IMG/VR virus record: IMGVR_UViG_3300044675_003132
Location: 1 to 32,647 of that record
Source: a virus
DNA length: 32,647 nt
Direction: 5' to 3' (one strand)
Positions 1 to 6,254 of the stretch are shown one piece after another. The position numbers and the translations under genes are program-made. Under the pieces are notes generated by a model. It did no database searches. It was given only the letters and a program-made list of their open reading frames with translations, and was not told where the DNA came from. Within the stretch, counting starts at the first letter, position 1; the number at the start of each line of letters is the position of its first letter.

Positions 1-2
1 CA

Positions 3-107
3 ATTTCGAAGATCCGCAACGGGCATCTGGTGCCGAGCGCTGAGTACGTGTTGCGCGTCCATGACCTGACTGGCTGGGACATTAAGTTAATCAAGGGTCT
101 GCTATGA
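3..107 (+). CDS. C-terminal part of a small helix-turn-helix-like regulator (cut by window edge)
   Basis: An open frame enters from the left edge and ends at a TGA (105-107) that overlaps the ATG of the next gene. The 34 visible residues contain a stretch of the type ISKIRNG followed by PSAEYVLRVHDLTG, which resembles the recognition helix and following helix of small Cro- or YdaS-like phage DNA-binding proteins. The start is not in view at this edge. If the genome is circular, the frame continues exactly from the truncated ORF at 32623-32647, giving a protein of 43 residues. A role as an early-operon regulator is inferred from the motif and position only. Confidence 0.5.
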   Translation: MSKIRNGHLVPSAEYVLRVHDLTGWDIKLIKGLL

Positions 108-451
108 AGCCGGCGATCTGGAGAATATTTCAGAATGGCCGCTGGAGTTACGCCGACCAGCCCAGTACCCGGCACCAGGACAGACCGGCCTGGCAGCCTT
201 TGTACGCCAGCGCAGACACTGACGCAGGCCGTGAGGTTTTGGCTGCCTGGATGACCCGGCAAGGCTATGCCACAGGGCATGGCGACACGATAGAGGATCT
301 GCTGCAGGAGCTGGAGCTGGGCATTGCCGATGGCCGGACAAGGACTCTAGCCAATGGCGTGCAGGGTGAGCGCGAGCAGATCGTCAAGCGGCTGGTCGAT
401 GACGGCTGGTTGATGGCCGCCAAGATGATTGAAGCGAGGGGGCAGGGATGA
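104..451 (+). CDS. hypothetical early protein, 115 aa
   Basis: Family not recognised. The start ATG overlaps the stop of the preceding gene by four bases, and an AAGGG ribosome site lies six bases upstream (93-97), so the start is well supported. The protein is soluble with no membrane segment. The N-terminal part is rich in Trp and Gln, and the C-terminal half is a predicted helical region containing LLQELELGIADG. It opens a chain of translationally coupled small genes leading to the replication initiator, which suggests an early accessory or host-takeover role. Nothing in the sequence shows a biochemical activity. Confidence 0.7.
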   Translation: MKPAIWRIFQNGRWSYADQPSTRHQDRPAWQPLYASADTDAGREVLAAWMTRQGYATGHGDTIEDLLQELELGIADGRTRTLANGVQGEREQIVKRLVDDGWLMAAKMIEARGQG

Positions 452-627
452 AACTAATAATTGGCGGCATAGTTGGTGTGCTGTGCGTGTATCTACTGGG
501 CGCATTTGTTGAGGCCAGCTTCAACACAATGGAATGGACTAAAGATGCGCGCTTTATAGTGGCAGTATTTATGCCGATAGGCGCAATGTCTGGCTTTGCT
601 TTTGTTGCAAATACGGGGGAGCTATGA
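448..627 (+). CDS. small two-helix membrane protein, 59 aa
   Basis: A short ORF with ATGA overlaps at both ends, so it sits exactly in the coupled operon. The N-terminus (about residues 2-20, LIIGGIVGVLCVYLLGAFV) is a clear hydrophobic segment. A second one lies around residues 36-55 (FIVAVFMPIGAMSGFAFV). The product is therefore a small inner-membrane protein with two predicted spans. Function is unknown. Phages often carry such early membrane peptides for superinfection exclusion or host interference, but there is no specific evidence for that here. Confidence 0.65.
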   Translation: MKLIIGGIVGVLCVYLLGAFVEASFNTMEWTKDARFIVAVFMPIGAMSGFAFVANTGEL

Positions 628-839
628 CTGACAAACAATCTGAAGCACTGAAGCCGCTAATAGACTGCCTTGCCGATGTGCAGCGTGAAAACGCGAGACT
701 CAATGCGCTGAATGCGGAGTTGGTGGAAGCGTTGAATAACATCATCGAAGAACCGAAAAACACGATGAGCGACAACAAAGCGTTGCGGGAAATAGTTCGG
801 ATAGCCAAAGCAGCACTCGCCAAAGCGGAGGGGAAATGA
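624..839 (+). CDS. small coiled-coil protein, 71 aa
   Basis: Start and stop overlap the neighbours by four bases on each side (ATGA), and a GGGGGAG-type ribosome site lies just upstream. The protein is almost entirely helical and charged, with heptad-like Leu and Asn spacing (VQRENARLNALNAELVEALN), so a short coiled coil is likely. Its C-terminal KAALAKAEGK matches the ending of many small phage early proteins. The family was not recognised and no catalytic motif is present. Confidence 0.65.
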   Translation: MTDKQSEALKPLIDCLADVQRENARLNALNAELVEALNNIIEEPKNTMSDNKALREIVRIAKAALAKAEGK

Positions 840-994
840 ATCAACCTTGGTATATAAAACTTGGCTGGTGGCTATGCGAAAAAACAGGGCATCTTGGTGT
901 TAGTCGCGCATGGACTTTTAACGGCTACTATCACCGTGACTGTGCGTGGTGCGGAAGGATTGTTAGCAAAGCAGTCAAATCGGAGGGGAAATGA
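836..994 (+). CDS. small Cys/His-containing protein, 52 aa
   Basis: The ORF is coupled by ATGA overlaps at both ends. The upstream ribosome site is GGAGGGGAA, repeated almost identically before the following gene. The protein is Trp-rich (WYIKLGWWLC near the N-terminus). It has a Cys and a His near residues 14-19 and then HRDCAWCGR near residues 34-42, so a small metal-binding fold is possible. The ending KSEGK resembles the ending of the preceding gene (KAEGK), which may reflect duplication of a gene junction that includes the ribosome site. Function unknown. Confidence 0.6.
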   Translation: MNQPWYIKLGWWLCEKTGHLGVSRAWTFNGYYHRDCAWCGRIVSKAVKSEGK

Positions 995-1293
995 ATAACG
1001 ACAGAGAGCTATTGCAGCAGGCGCTGGAGGCGTTGGAAGCAATGCAAAGCTATGCAGCGGCAGAGAACAAAGGGCTGCGTATTTGTGATGAAGCAATCGA
1101 AGCACTCCGCGCCCGACTATCCCAATGCGGCCGATGCGGCGAAGTCAACCCGGCTGAGATACACACTTGTACGCCACAGCCTGTAGGCTGGATATACGAG
1201 GATGACGAAGGCCGTATGATCTTCAGCCAGATGCCGCACCCTGATCCTTTGTGGGAGCCTGTTTACAGACTGAAAGCCACCAATGACAGATAA
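991..1293 (+). CDS. hypothetical early protein, 100 aa
   Basis: The start overlaps the previous stop (ATGA) and is preceded by GGAGGGGAA. The N-terminal 45 residues form a charged helix (RELLQQALEALEAMQ). They are followed by a CGRCG pair near residues 46-50 and a C-terminal segment with VGWIYEDDEGR and PLWEPVYRL. This layout, a helical head plus a short domain ending in a PVY/PLY motif, is common among variable small proteins of enterobacterial and environmental phages. No enzymatic function is known or visible. The two cysteines could bind a metal together with His58 and Cys60. Confidence 0.65.
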   Translation: MNNDRELLQQALEALEAMQSYAAAENKGLRICDEAIEALRARLSQCGRCGEVNPAEIHTCTPQPVGWIYEDDEGRMIFSQMPHPDPLWEPVYRLKATNDR

Positions 1294-1438
1294 GGAAGTC
1301 ATGCAGTTGGCGCTGGACGCCCTGGTTAAGTGGCAGAGGATCTGCCTGGTCAAGAGCAGGGCAGCCAACGAGCTGATGATCCCGACTAAGGCGATCTTTG
1401 CCTTGACTGCTGCGCTGTCCCAGGACGAGCCCAAGTGA
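1283..1438 (+). CDS. small helical protein, 51 aa
   Basis: The ATG lies eleven bases inside the end of the preceding gene, and the TGA overlaps the GTG start of the replication gene by four bases. This fits the coupled style of the operon. The protein is mostly helical (VMQLALDALVKWQ and IPTKAIFALTAALSQ) with no membrane segment. Family unknown. Its position directly ahead of the initiator suggests that its translation feeds into that of the replication protein. Confidence 0.5.
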   Translation: MTDKEVMQLALDALVKWQRICLVKSRAANELMIPTKAIFALTAALSQDEPK

Positions 1439-2367
1439 GTGCTATGCCAGACAACGTCGTGCCATTTGCTCTGCCCAAGAAGCCCAAGATCGTCGAGAAG
1501 GAGCCGCTGCCAGACCAGCGCAAGTTCTCTGTCATGCCGATCAGAGCCGTCAAAGACAAGGATCTGTCACATGTGGCCATCAGGGTTTTGGGTTTGATCT
1601 GCACCTACACCAACAGAGCTGGCATCACTTGGGTAGGCACACAGCAGCTGGCCACAGACCTGCAAGTGACCCGGCAAGCCATCAGCAAGCAGCTAGTCAA
1701 GCTCAAGGCTGCAGGCTATGTACAGGTCATCCACCGCGGCTATCACGGCAAGAGAAACGATACCATTCGGGTAATCTTTGACGAGAGTATCGACACCGAG
1801 ACAGCCATTGCCATCACATCAAGACACGAAGACACAAGGCCACCCGTCATGAGACAGAAGCAGGAAGACGAGATCAATAACACCATCGACCCAGAAGGAT
1901 TACGTCGCATCAAAGACATGATCCGAGGTGTCATAAAGCCAATGAATGAACCACCGAAGGAGTATCAAATGCCCAAAGGCGACACCATCACAGTAGCCAA
2001 GATGAAGGCAGAAATAGCTGCCAAGAAGTCAAGGAAGCAAGCCCCTGTAGACAACCCAGCGGTTGACAATGGAGAGCCTCCTGTAGACAACCACCAGGTT
2101 GACAGTGTTGACAACCACAGGGTTGACATAAACGCGGTTATAACGAAAGAACAGTTATATATAAAGGTTTTAGAAAAACATAAAGTAAAAGGTTTAACTA
2201 AGGTTGATGTTCTAAGGTTAACTACATGTGAGTTGAAAGAAGAACAACTAGATGCTGATGTGGCAATGTTGCTAAACCTTTACGCATCCGAGGGATTGCC
2301 TGTGCCTGACGCTGGAATGCTGGTGGATTCGATCATTCAGCTGCATCTGGACGCTGCTCGAGGATAG
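1435..2367 (+). CDS. lambda O-like replication initiator, winged-helix protein, 310 aa
   Basis: The N-terminal part (about residues 40-115) is a winged-helix domain. It has VAIRVLGLICTYTNRAG, then LATDLQVTRQAISKQLVKL as the helix-turn-helix and GYVQVIHRG as the wing. This is the arrangement of phage replication initiators that bind iterons at the origin and recruit host helicase. The middle (about residues 205-232) is a low-complexity run of VDN-type triplets, encoded by the six iteron-like DNA repeats described separately. The C-terminal 80 residues are charged and helical and could be the partner-binding domain. The GTG start is chosen because it overlaps the upstream stop by four bases; an ATG at 1444 is the alternative. 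No helicase or polymerase gene follows, so dependence on host enzymes is inferred. A plain transcription factor is possible but less likely. Confidence 0.65.
   Translation: MSAMPDNVVPFALPKKPKIVEKEPLPDQRKFSVMPIRAVKDKDLSHVAIRVLGLICTYTNRAGITWVGTQQLATDLQVTRQAISKQLVKLKAAGYVQVIHRGYHGKRNDTIRVIFDESIDTETAIAITSRHEDTRPPVMRQKQEDEINNTIDPEGLRRIKDMIRGVIKPMNEPPKEYQMPKGDTITVAKMKAEIAAKKSRKQAPVDNPAVDNGEPPVDNHQVDSVDNHRVDINAVITKEQLYIKVLEKHKVKGLTKVDVLRLTTCELKEEQLDADVAMLLNLYASEGLPVPDAGMLVDSIIQLHLDAARG
2047..2130 (+). repeat. six iteron-like direct repeats inside the initiator gene
   Basis: A nine-base motif of the form GTWGACARY occurs at 2047, 2062, 2083, 2098, 2107 and 2122, the last copy ending in ATA. Start-to-start spacings are 15, 21, 15, 9 and 15 bases. 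All copies are in the reading frame and encode Val-Asp-(Asn/Ser/Ile). The spacing is not strictly helical but all copies are on one strand. Iterons within the gene of their own initiator are the hallmark of lambdoid origins. Binding by the encoded winged-helix protein is inferred. Confidence 0.6.
2131..2225 (+). other. AT-rich stretch next to the iterons, candidate DNA-unwinding element
   Basis: Directly after the last iteron the coding sequence becomes markedly AT-rich, for example GTTATATATAAAGGTTTTAG around 2154-2173, in contrast to the more GC-rich flanks. It contains repeated AAGGTT hexamers (near 2164, 2200 and 2214). In lambda, the AT-rich segment beside the iterons is where strands first open. 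The order here, repeats then AT-rich DNA inside the initiator gene, matches that plan. Confidence 0.5.
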
Positions 2368-2370
2368 GCA

Positions 2371-2529
2371 GTGCCGTTTAAACGCGATCTAAGGCACCCG
2401 CAAGCTACGATCGGGGGTCAGGCAATAGGCAGACATGGGCAGCAGCATCTAAGCGCTCACAAGGGCTGTAATCAGGTCTGTCCAAATCGCAATCGAACGT
2501 ATGGGTTTTGGACAGGGGGTGGTGTGTGA
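2371..2529 (+). CDS. possible small basic protein, 52 aa
   Basis: An open frame begins with GTG three bases after the initiator stop. A GAGGA ribosome-site match (2360-2364) lies at normal distance. The product would be basic, with a Cys-Asn-Gln-Val-Cys stretch near residue 34 and several His residues, loosely like a small metal-binding peptide. No family was recognised. It uses a GTG start, is short, and overlaps the inverted repeat at 2478-2515, so it may be chance. Confidence 0.25.
   Translation: MPFKRDLRHPQATIGGQAIGRHGQQHLSAHKGCNQVCPNRNRTYGFWTGGGV
2478..2515. repeat. 9-bp perfect inverted repeat
   Basis: CTGTCCAAA (2478-2486) and TTTGGACAG (2507-2515) are perfect reverse complements separated by 20 bases. 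The span has no run of T after it, so it is not a terminator. It could be a protein-binding site or an RNA hairpin between the replication and packaging operons. Confidence 0.45.
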
Positions 2530-2610
2530 CGTGTGCTCGGAAGGCAGGGGGGGGTCAGCGACGTGTCCCCAAAGAGCCGGCACCTGGCACGCACGCTGGC
2601 GGGATCGATA

Positions 2611-2639
2611 CTGTTGTCACTCTGGCACCTCTGTTGTCA
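2611..2639 (-). repeat. two inverted copies of the iteron core
   Basis: CTGTTGTCA occurs at 2611-2619 and again at 2631-2639. Its reverse complement contains TGACAAC, the core shared by several of the iteron-like repeats at 2047-2130. The copies are 20 bases apart, about two helical turns. Binding by the initiator, for autoregulation or as an outer origin element, is inferred. Confidence 0.35.
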
Positions 2640-2675
2640 GAAAGGCACCCCTTTCCCCCCACCCCCAGCCGTAGC

Positions 2676-2700
2676 GTGGCGGGGCTCCCCCACAATTTTT
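2676..2700 (+). terminator. candidate rho-independent terminator
   Basis: GTGG, a bulged C, then GGG (2676-2683) can pair with CCCCCAC (2887-type core at 2687-2693), leaving a three-base loop. Five T residues follow at 2696-2700. The stem is short and GC-rich. It would end the early replication transcript before the strong ribosome site of the next gene. Confidence 0.45.
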
Positions 2701-2751
2701 CCCCACTATTTTGAGCTGTGGGTTTTGTTGTAACTTTAGGAGGTTATCAAA

Positions 2752-3063
2752 ATGTCATATGAAACAAAGTACGAGAAGAGACCTGGTCAGGGTAGTGCTT
2801 TTGCCAACAAGGACAAGAAGGAGGACTGGCACGCTGACTTCAAGGGTGATGTGTTGTTGCCTGATGGCACGTTGCACTGGCTTGAGGTGATGCCGGCGAC
2901 GACCAGGGCTGGTGAGCCTTACTTCAAGGTCAAGATTGGTAATGTTAAGGTGCCGAGGGCTGGGATGACTGCGCACAGTGAGGCTAAGAGCAATGGCTAC
3001 CAGCCGCTGGGGCAGGCGATGAAGTTCCCGGATGCCAACCCTGATGCGGATATACCCTTCTGA
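2752..3063 (+). CDS. small protein with SSB-like C-terminal tail, candidate ssDNA-binding protein, 103 aa
   Basis: A strong ribosome site (TAGGAGG, 2737-2743) precedes the ATG. The core has features of a small beta-rich domain (HADFKGDVLLPDGTLHWLEV, then EPYFKVKIGNV), resembling small proteins of phages and plasmids that keep nucleic-acid-binding folds. Most telling is the end, NPDADIPF. Bacterial single-stranded DNA-binding proteins end in an acidic tail with Ile-Pro-Phe that docks DnaG, RecO, PriA and other partners. A role in binding single-stranded DNA or recruiting host replication proteins is therefore inferred. The position between the initiator and the terminase fits either a replication or a packaging role. 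The stop overlaps the next start by one base (TGATG). Confidence 0.55.
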   Translation: MSYETKYEKRPGQGSAFANKDKKEDWHADFKGDVLLPDGTLHWLEVMPATTRAGEPYFKVKIGNVKVPRAGMTAHSEAKSNGYQPLGQAMKFPDANPDADIPF

Positions 3064-3482
3064 TGCCAGCTAAAAAATATCCTTCCAACATCCCGGTGGG
3101 TGGCTTGACGAGCTTTGGCGGCACTCGCACGCTGCAACGCCGGCTGGAGCGCTCTAACACCCTGATTCAAAACCGGGAGGCTGTCTCTTACGCTTTGCTG
3201 TGCATGGCCAACACCAAGCTGACCGACATCATGACCTGGGACGAGGATGGCCAGGTCAAGGTGAAGGCCAGCAGGGACATACCTGAACACGCACTGCAGG
3301 CGATTAAGAAGATCCAGGTCAGGGTGGACAAGGACGGCAACAACACGCTGGAGATCGAGCTCTACGACAAGGTGGGTGTGCTGCGACTGCTGGCCAAGGC
3401 GAGTGGCTTGCTGGACAACCCCGATGAAAACGACAAGCCGAGCGTGATTGATGTCAACGTGGTGGCACCCAACGCAGAATAA
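3063..3482 (+). CDS. terS: terminase small subunit, 139 aa
   Basis: The gene sits immediately before the large terminase and is coupled to the previous gene through TGATG. The protein is small. Residues 30-50 form a helix (TLIQNREAVSYALLCMAN). The C-terminal part, about residues 98-117 (EIELYDKVGVLRLLAKASG), matches the oligomerisation helix segment of phage small terminases, in which a D-K-x-x-A/V-L-x-x-L-A-K pattern is typical. The small subunit recognises the packaging start on phage DNA and stimulates the large subunit. No full helix-turn-helix is obvious in the N-terminus, so the DNA-recognition part is unclear. The assignment rests on context plus the C-terminal pattern. Confidence 0.75.
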   Translation: MPAKKYPSNIPVGGLTSFGGTRTLQRRLERSNTLIQNREAVSYALLCMANTKLTDIMTWDEDGQVKVKASRDIPEHALQAIKKIQVRVDKDGNNTLEIELYDKVGVLRLLAKASGLLDNPDENDKPSVIDVNVVAPNAE

Positions 3483-3500
3483 TGAGTCTCTGGAGGAAAC

Positions 3501-5054
3501 GTGGCAAAAGGAAAAGAGCAGTCGAGCAAGACGGTATCGAGCGAGGGGCTGAGGTTCGACTTCAGCCACAGCCCGGTGATCTACGACTTCTTCGAGTCGA
3601 ACGCATTTGTGCAGGGGATCATGGGGCCGGTGGGCTCCGGCAAGAGCTACGGCTGTGCGGCCAAGATATTCAAGAAGGCGATCCAACAGAAGCCCTCCCC
3701 GATTGACAATATCCGGTACACCCGCTGGGCTATTGTCAGAAACAGCTACCCAATGCTAAAGACGACGACGATCAAGACCTGGCTGGATCTCTTTCCTGAG
3801 TCTACCTTCGGGCCGATGCTCTACACCCCGCCGATTACCCACCACATCCGGCTGCCCGCCCGCGGTGAAGCCGCAGGCATCGACATGGAGGTCATGTTCC
3901 TGGCGCTCGACCAACCCAAAGACGTCAGAAAGCTGCTGTCTCTGGAGCTGACAGGTGCTTGGGTCAACGAGGCCCGCGAGCTGCCCAAGGCGGTGATCGA
4001 CGGCCTGACCCACCGGGTTGGCCGCTACCCCACCAAACGCGACGGTGGCGCTACCTGGCATGGCATCTGGATGGATACCAACCCGATGGACGACGACCAC
4101 TGGTGGCACAAGATGGCCGAGAAGGAGAAGATGTCCGGAGCCTATGCCTGGAAGTTCTGGAAGCAGCCAGGCGGTATCCTGGAGGTCGATCCAGCAGAGC
4201 TGCCGGACAACCCAGAGGCCAACGATCACATTTTCTCTGCCGGCAAGTGGTGGCGCGTCAACGAGCGAGCCGAGAACATCAACAACCTACCTGGCGGCTA
4301 CTACCAGCAGATGCTGCTGGGTAAGAACCTGGACTGGATCAAGTGCTACGCCGGTGGCCAGTACACCTATGTGCAGGAAGGCAGACCCGTCTGGCCAGAA
4401 TATGACGACTCCATCATGTCTGGCGACACCGATATATCCCCCGATGTCCCAATCCAGCTGGGGCTCGACTTCGGATTGACCCCGGCGGCCACCATCGGCC
4501 AGCGACTGCCGAACGGACGCTGGGTCATTCACCACGAAATCGTCACCTTCGACATGGGTCTGGAGCGATTCGGCATGCAGCTGTTAGCCGAGCTCAACGC
4601 CCGCTATCCAAACCACCAGGTGCTGGTCTGGGGCGACCCCGCCGGTATGCAGCGCGATGGCATCTATGAGGTGACAGCCTTCGACCACCTGCGCACCCTG
4701 GGGCTGCGAGCCCAGCCTACAGCGTCCAACGACTTTAGAGCCCGCAGAGAGGCAGCCGCCGCACCGATGCAGCGCTTAATCGATGGCAAGCCAGGGCTAA
4801 TCATCAACCGATCCTGCAAGCTGCTGCGCAAATCCTTGGCCGGTGGCTACCACTTCAAGCGGGTGGCTGTCGGTGCCGGCCAGGAACGCTTCAGAGACTC
4901 GCCCAACAAGAACGAACACTCACACATCGGCGACTCATTCGGCTACCTGATGATGGGCGGCGGCGAATATAACCGCATGACCCGCACCCACCAGCTGGGC
5001 GGGAGATCACCCGGTATGACAGTGGCAAAGATGGACTTTGATATTTTTACTTAA
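3501..5054 (+). CDS. terL: terminase large subunit, DNA-packaging ATPase/nuclease, 517 aa
   Basis: It powers DNA translocation into the procapsid and cuts the concatemer. The ATPase domain shows a Walker A motif GPVGSGKS (residues 42-49), a Walker B-like strand ending GAWVNEA (152-158, with Glu157 as likely catalytic base) and a DTNP coupling motif (192-195). The nuclease domain, of RNase H/RuvC fold, shows GLDFG with Asp323, WGDP with Asp379 and HIGDSFGY with Asp478, the expected three acidic residues. Length is normal for podovirus terminases. The GTG start is preceded by GGAGGA (3492-3497). An ATG at 3482 is in another frame, and the first in-frame ATG would remove Walker A, so the GTG is preferred. 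It acts with the preceding small subunit and the portal. Confidence 0.95.
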   Translation: MAKGKEQSSKTVSSEGLRFDFSHSPVIYDFFESNAFVQGIMGPVGSGKSYGCAAKIFKKAIQQKPSPIDNIRYTRWAIVRNSYPMLKTTTIKTWLDLFPESTFGPMLYTPPITHHIRLPARGEAAGIDMEVMFLALDQPKDVRKLLSLELTGAWVNEARELPKAVIDGLTHRVGRYPTKRDGGATWHGIWMDTNPMDDDHWWHKMAEKEKMSGAYAWKFWKQPGGILEVDPAELPDNPEANDHIFSAGKWWRVNERAENINNLPGGYYQQMLLGKNLDWIKCYAGGQYTYVQEGRPVWPEYDDSIMSGDTDISPDVPIQLGLDFGLTPAATIGQRLPNGRWVIHHEIVTFDMGLERFGMQLLAELNARYPNHQVLVWGDPAGMQRDGIYEVTAFDHLRTLGLRAQPTASNDFRARREAAAAPMQRLIDGKPGLIINRSCKLLRKSLAGGYHFKRVAVGAGQERFRDSPNKNEHSHIGDSFGYLMMGGGEYNRMTRTHQLGGRSPGMTVAKMDFDIFT

Positions 5055-5108
5055 TTTATATAATGCTTATATATTTGGCATTGCAGGCTATTGAAAATGC
5101 AATAGAAT
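5038..5108 (+). promoter_or_regulatory. candidate promoter region before the virion genes
   Basis: This AT-rich gap holds two sigma70-like possibilities. One is TTGATA (5038-5043), 15 bases, then TATAAT (5059-5064). The other is TTGCAG (5081-5086), 16 bases, then TAGAAT (5103-5108). Neither has both elements and spacing ideal. The sharp rise in A+T between two coding regions and the strong -10 hexamers make some promoter activity plausible for the structural operon. Confidence 0.4.
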
Positions 5109-5137
5109 TACTCTAATTGTATTTATTGGGGGTGATC

Positions 5138-5590
5138 ATGGCTATTCCTTGGTTGGCTTTGGCAGTTGCTGGCGGCGCTGCTGCTCAAACATACGAAGCA
5201 AGAAAGGCTCGCAAAAACGCCGAACGTCAACAGACGATGGCTCTGAAACAGCAGGAGTCGGATGCGTTGGCTATGCGTAATGAGATTGCGCGTCAGACGG
5301 CTGAGTTTGCAAAGCAGGGCGCTTCACTTGAGCAGCAGGCTGAGATAGCCCGCCAGCAGTTTGAGGAGCAGCAGCTGCAATATAAGGAAAACAGGCTGTT
5401 GATGGAGCAGAAGTCCAAGGAAGTGCAGGCGGCTGTTGATGAGGAGCGCAGAAAGGCTGCGGCGTCTGAGGCATCCGCACTGCGCGCCAGGACTCGAGGT
5501 GGCCGCCGTTCGCTGCTCTCGCAGGAACGCTTAACTCCAGAGCTTGGTGTCACTAGCGCTCAGTTGGCACCTGGCATGGGGCTCCAATAA
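5138..5590 (+). CDS. Ala/Gln-rich coiled-coil virion-associated protein, 150 aa
   Basis: The ATG at 5138 is preferred over an upstream TTG in the same frame because a GGGGGTG ribosome site (5128-5134) fits it. The first 17 residues (MAIPWLALAVAGGAAAQ) are hydrophobic, and the body (about residues 20-115) is a long charged, Gln-rich coiled coil. It ends in a basic Gly-Arg segment (RTRGGRRSLLS) that recurs in head and tail accessory proteins of environmental podoviruses. The layout recalls small internal or tail-completion proteins carrying a membrane-active N-terminus. An exact role is not known. It is followed with a one-base overlap by another coiled-coil gene. Confidence 0.6.
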   Translation: MAIPWLALAVAGGAAAQTYEARKARKNAERQQTMALKQQESDALAMRNEIARQTAEFAKQGASLEQQAEIARQQFEEQQLQYKENRLLMEQKSKEVQAAVDEERRKAAASEASALRARTRGGRRSLLSQERLTPELGVTSAQLAPGMGLQ

Positions 5591-6252
5591 TGGCTGTCTC
5601 TAAAGCTCAGATAAGGTCGCTGCAGCGTCGCAAGTCATCCGACATTGATCGCTTGGCACAGCAGTACCAGAAAGATATTACTGCCTTGGCTGGTGAATAT
5701 GAGCAGTCATTCACTCGCTTTCAGACCGAGCGTGAAAAACAAATGGAGCCGTATAACTTGGCGGCAGAGAAATACAGCACCGAGGTGCTGCCAAACTATG
5801 AGAGAGATTTAAAAGATTTTCAAAAAAAATTATCAGACTATGAGAAGTTATTGGTAGAAACTGAAAAAAATCCCTACGAAGATAAAAAAATTCAAGGAAT
5901 GTATCGCGGTAGTTTTCAAAAGAAGGCTAGTTCTGCCGACCCCTATGAGTGGGGATATGTAATTGATGACAAGTTTTATGGATTTAAAAATCTCCCCAAG
6001 GGATACGTTGAAGAACGCGAAGGTGGAAATTTTGCTTTAAAGCAGAAGTCGGTTCCAAAATTTACAGAGAAGGCACCGGAGGCACCAACAGCACCAGAGA
6101 TGCCTGAGTTTGCTGAATTTGATGACACAAGTTTTCAGACCAGGCGCGGTGAGCTGGAGACAGGGTTCAAGCGAGAGGTGGGCGAGCGTAAGGCCGCAAG
6201 ACTGAGCGCTGTATCGCGCAAAACCGCAAGACCGCTGTTACAGGGAGCGTAA
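5590..6252 (+). CDS. coiled-coil hypothetical protein, 220 aa
   Basis: The start overlaps the previous stop by one base (TAATG). Residues 1-100 are strongly helical and charged, with coiled-coil character (DIDRLAQQYQKDITALAGEY). Residues 120-160 contain an aromatic segment (YEWGYVIDDKFYGFKNL), and a Pro/Glu-rich linker follows. The C-terminus is basic. The family was not recognised. Position in the virion gene cluster suggests a structural or assembly role, perhaps together with the preceding coiled-coil protein. The middle of the gene (about 5811-6110) is clearly more AT-rich than its neighbours, suggesting a segment of different origin. Confidence 0.6.
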   Translation: MAVSKAQIRSLQRRKSSDIDRLAQQYQKDITALAGEYEQSFTRFQTEREKQMEPYNLAAEKYSTEVLPNYERDLKDFQKKLSDYEKLLVETEKNPYEDKKIQGMYRGSFQKKASSADPYEWGYVIDDKFYGFKNLPKGYVEEREGGNFALKQKSVPKFTEKAPEAPTAPEMPEFAEFDDTSFQTRRGELETGFKREVGERKAARLSAVSRKTARPLLQGA

Positions 6253-6254
6253 AA

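Larger units (their letters stand above)
2530..2751. other. intergenic region between replication and packaging genes
   Basis: No convincing gene is seen here. The region has unusual base composition: an eight-G run at 2547-2554, a C-rich stretch at 2655-2666, two copies of CTGTTGTCA twenty bases apart (2611 and 2631), and a terminator-like hairpin at 2676-2700. Two open frames of 66-68 codons cross it, but they lack ribosome sites and have translations typical of chance frames. Confidence 0.5.

Noticed and set aside
2508-2733. Two overlapping plus-strand frames of 66-68 codons in the intergenic region
   Set aside because: They lack good ribosome sites, run through the G run, the C-rich tract and the terminator-like hairpin, and give Pro/Arg/His-rich translations typical of chance frames.
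4018-4479. 153-codon frame inside the large terminase gene
   Set aside because: It is a shadow of the GC-rich terminase reading frame, with Arg/Trp/Pro/Thr-rich low-quality translation and no ribosome site.
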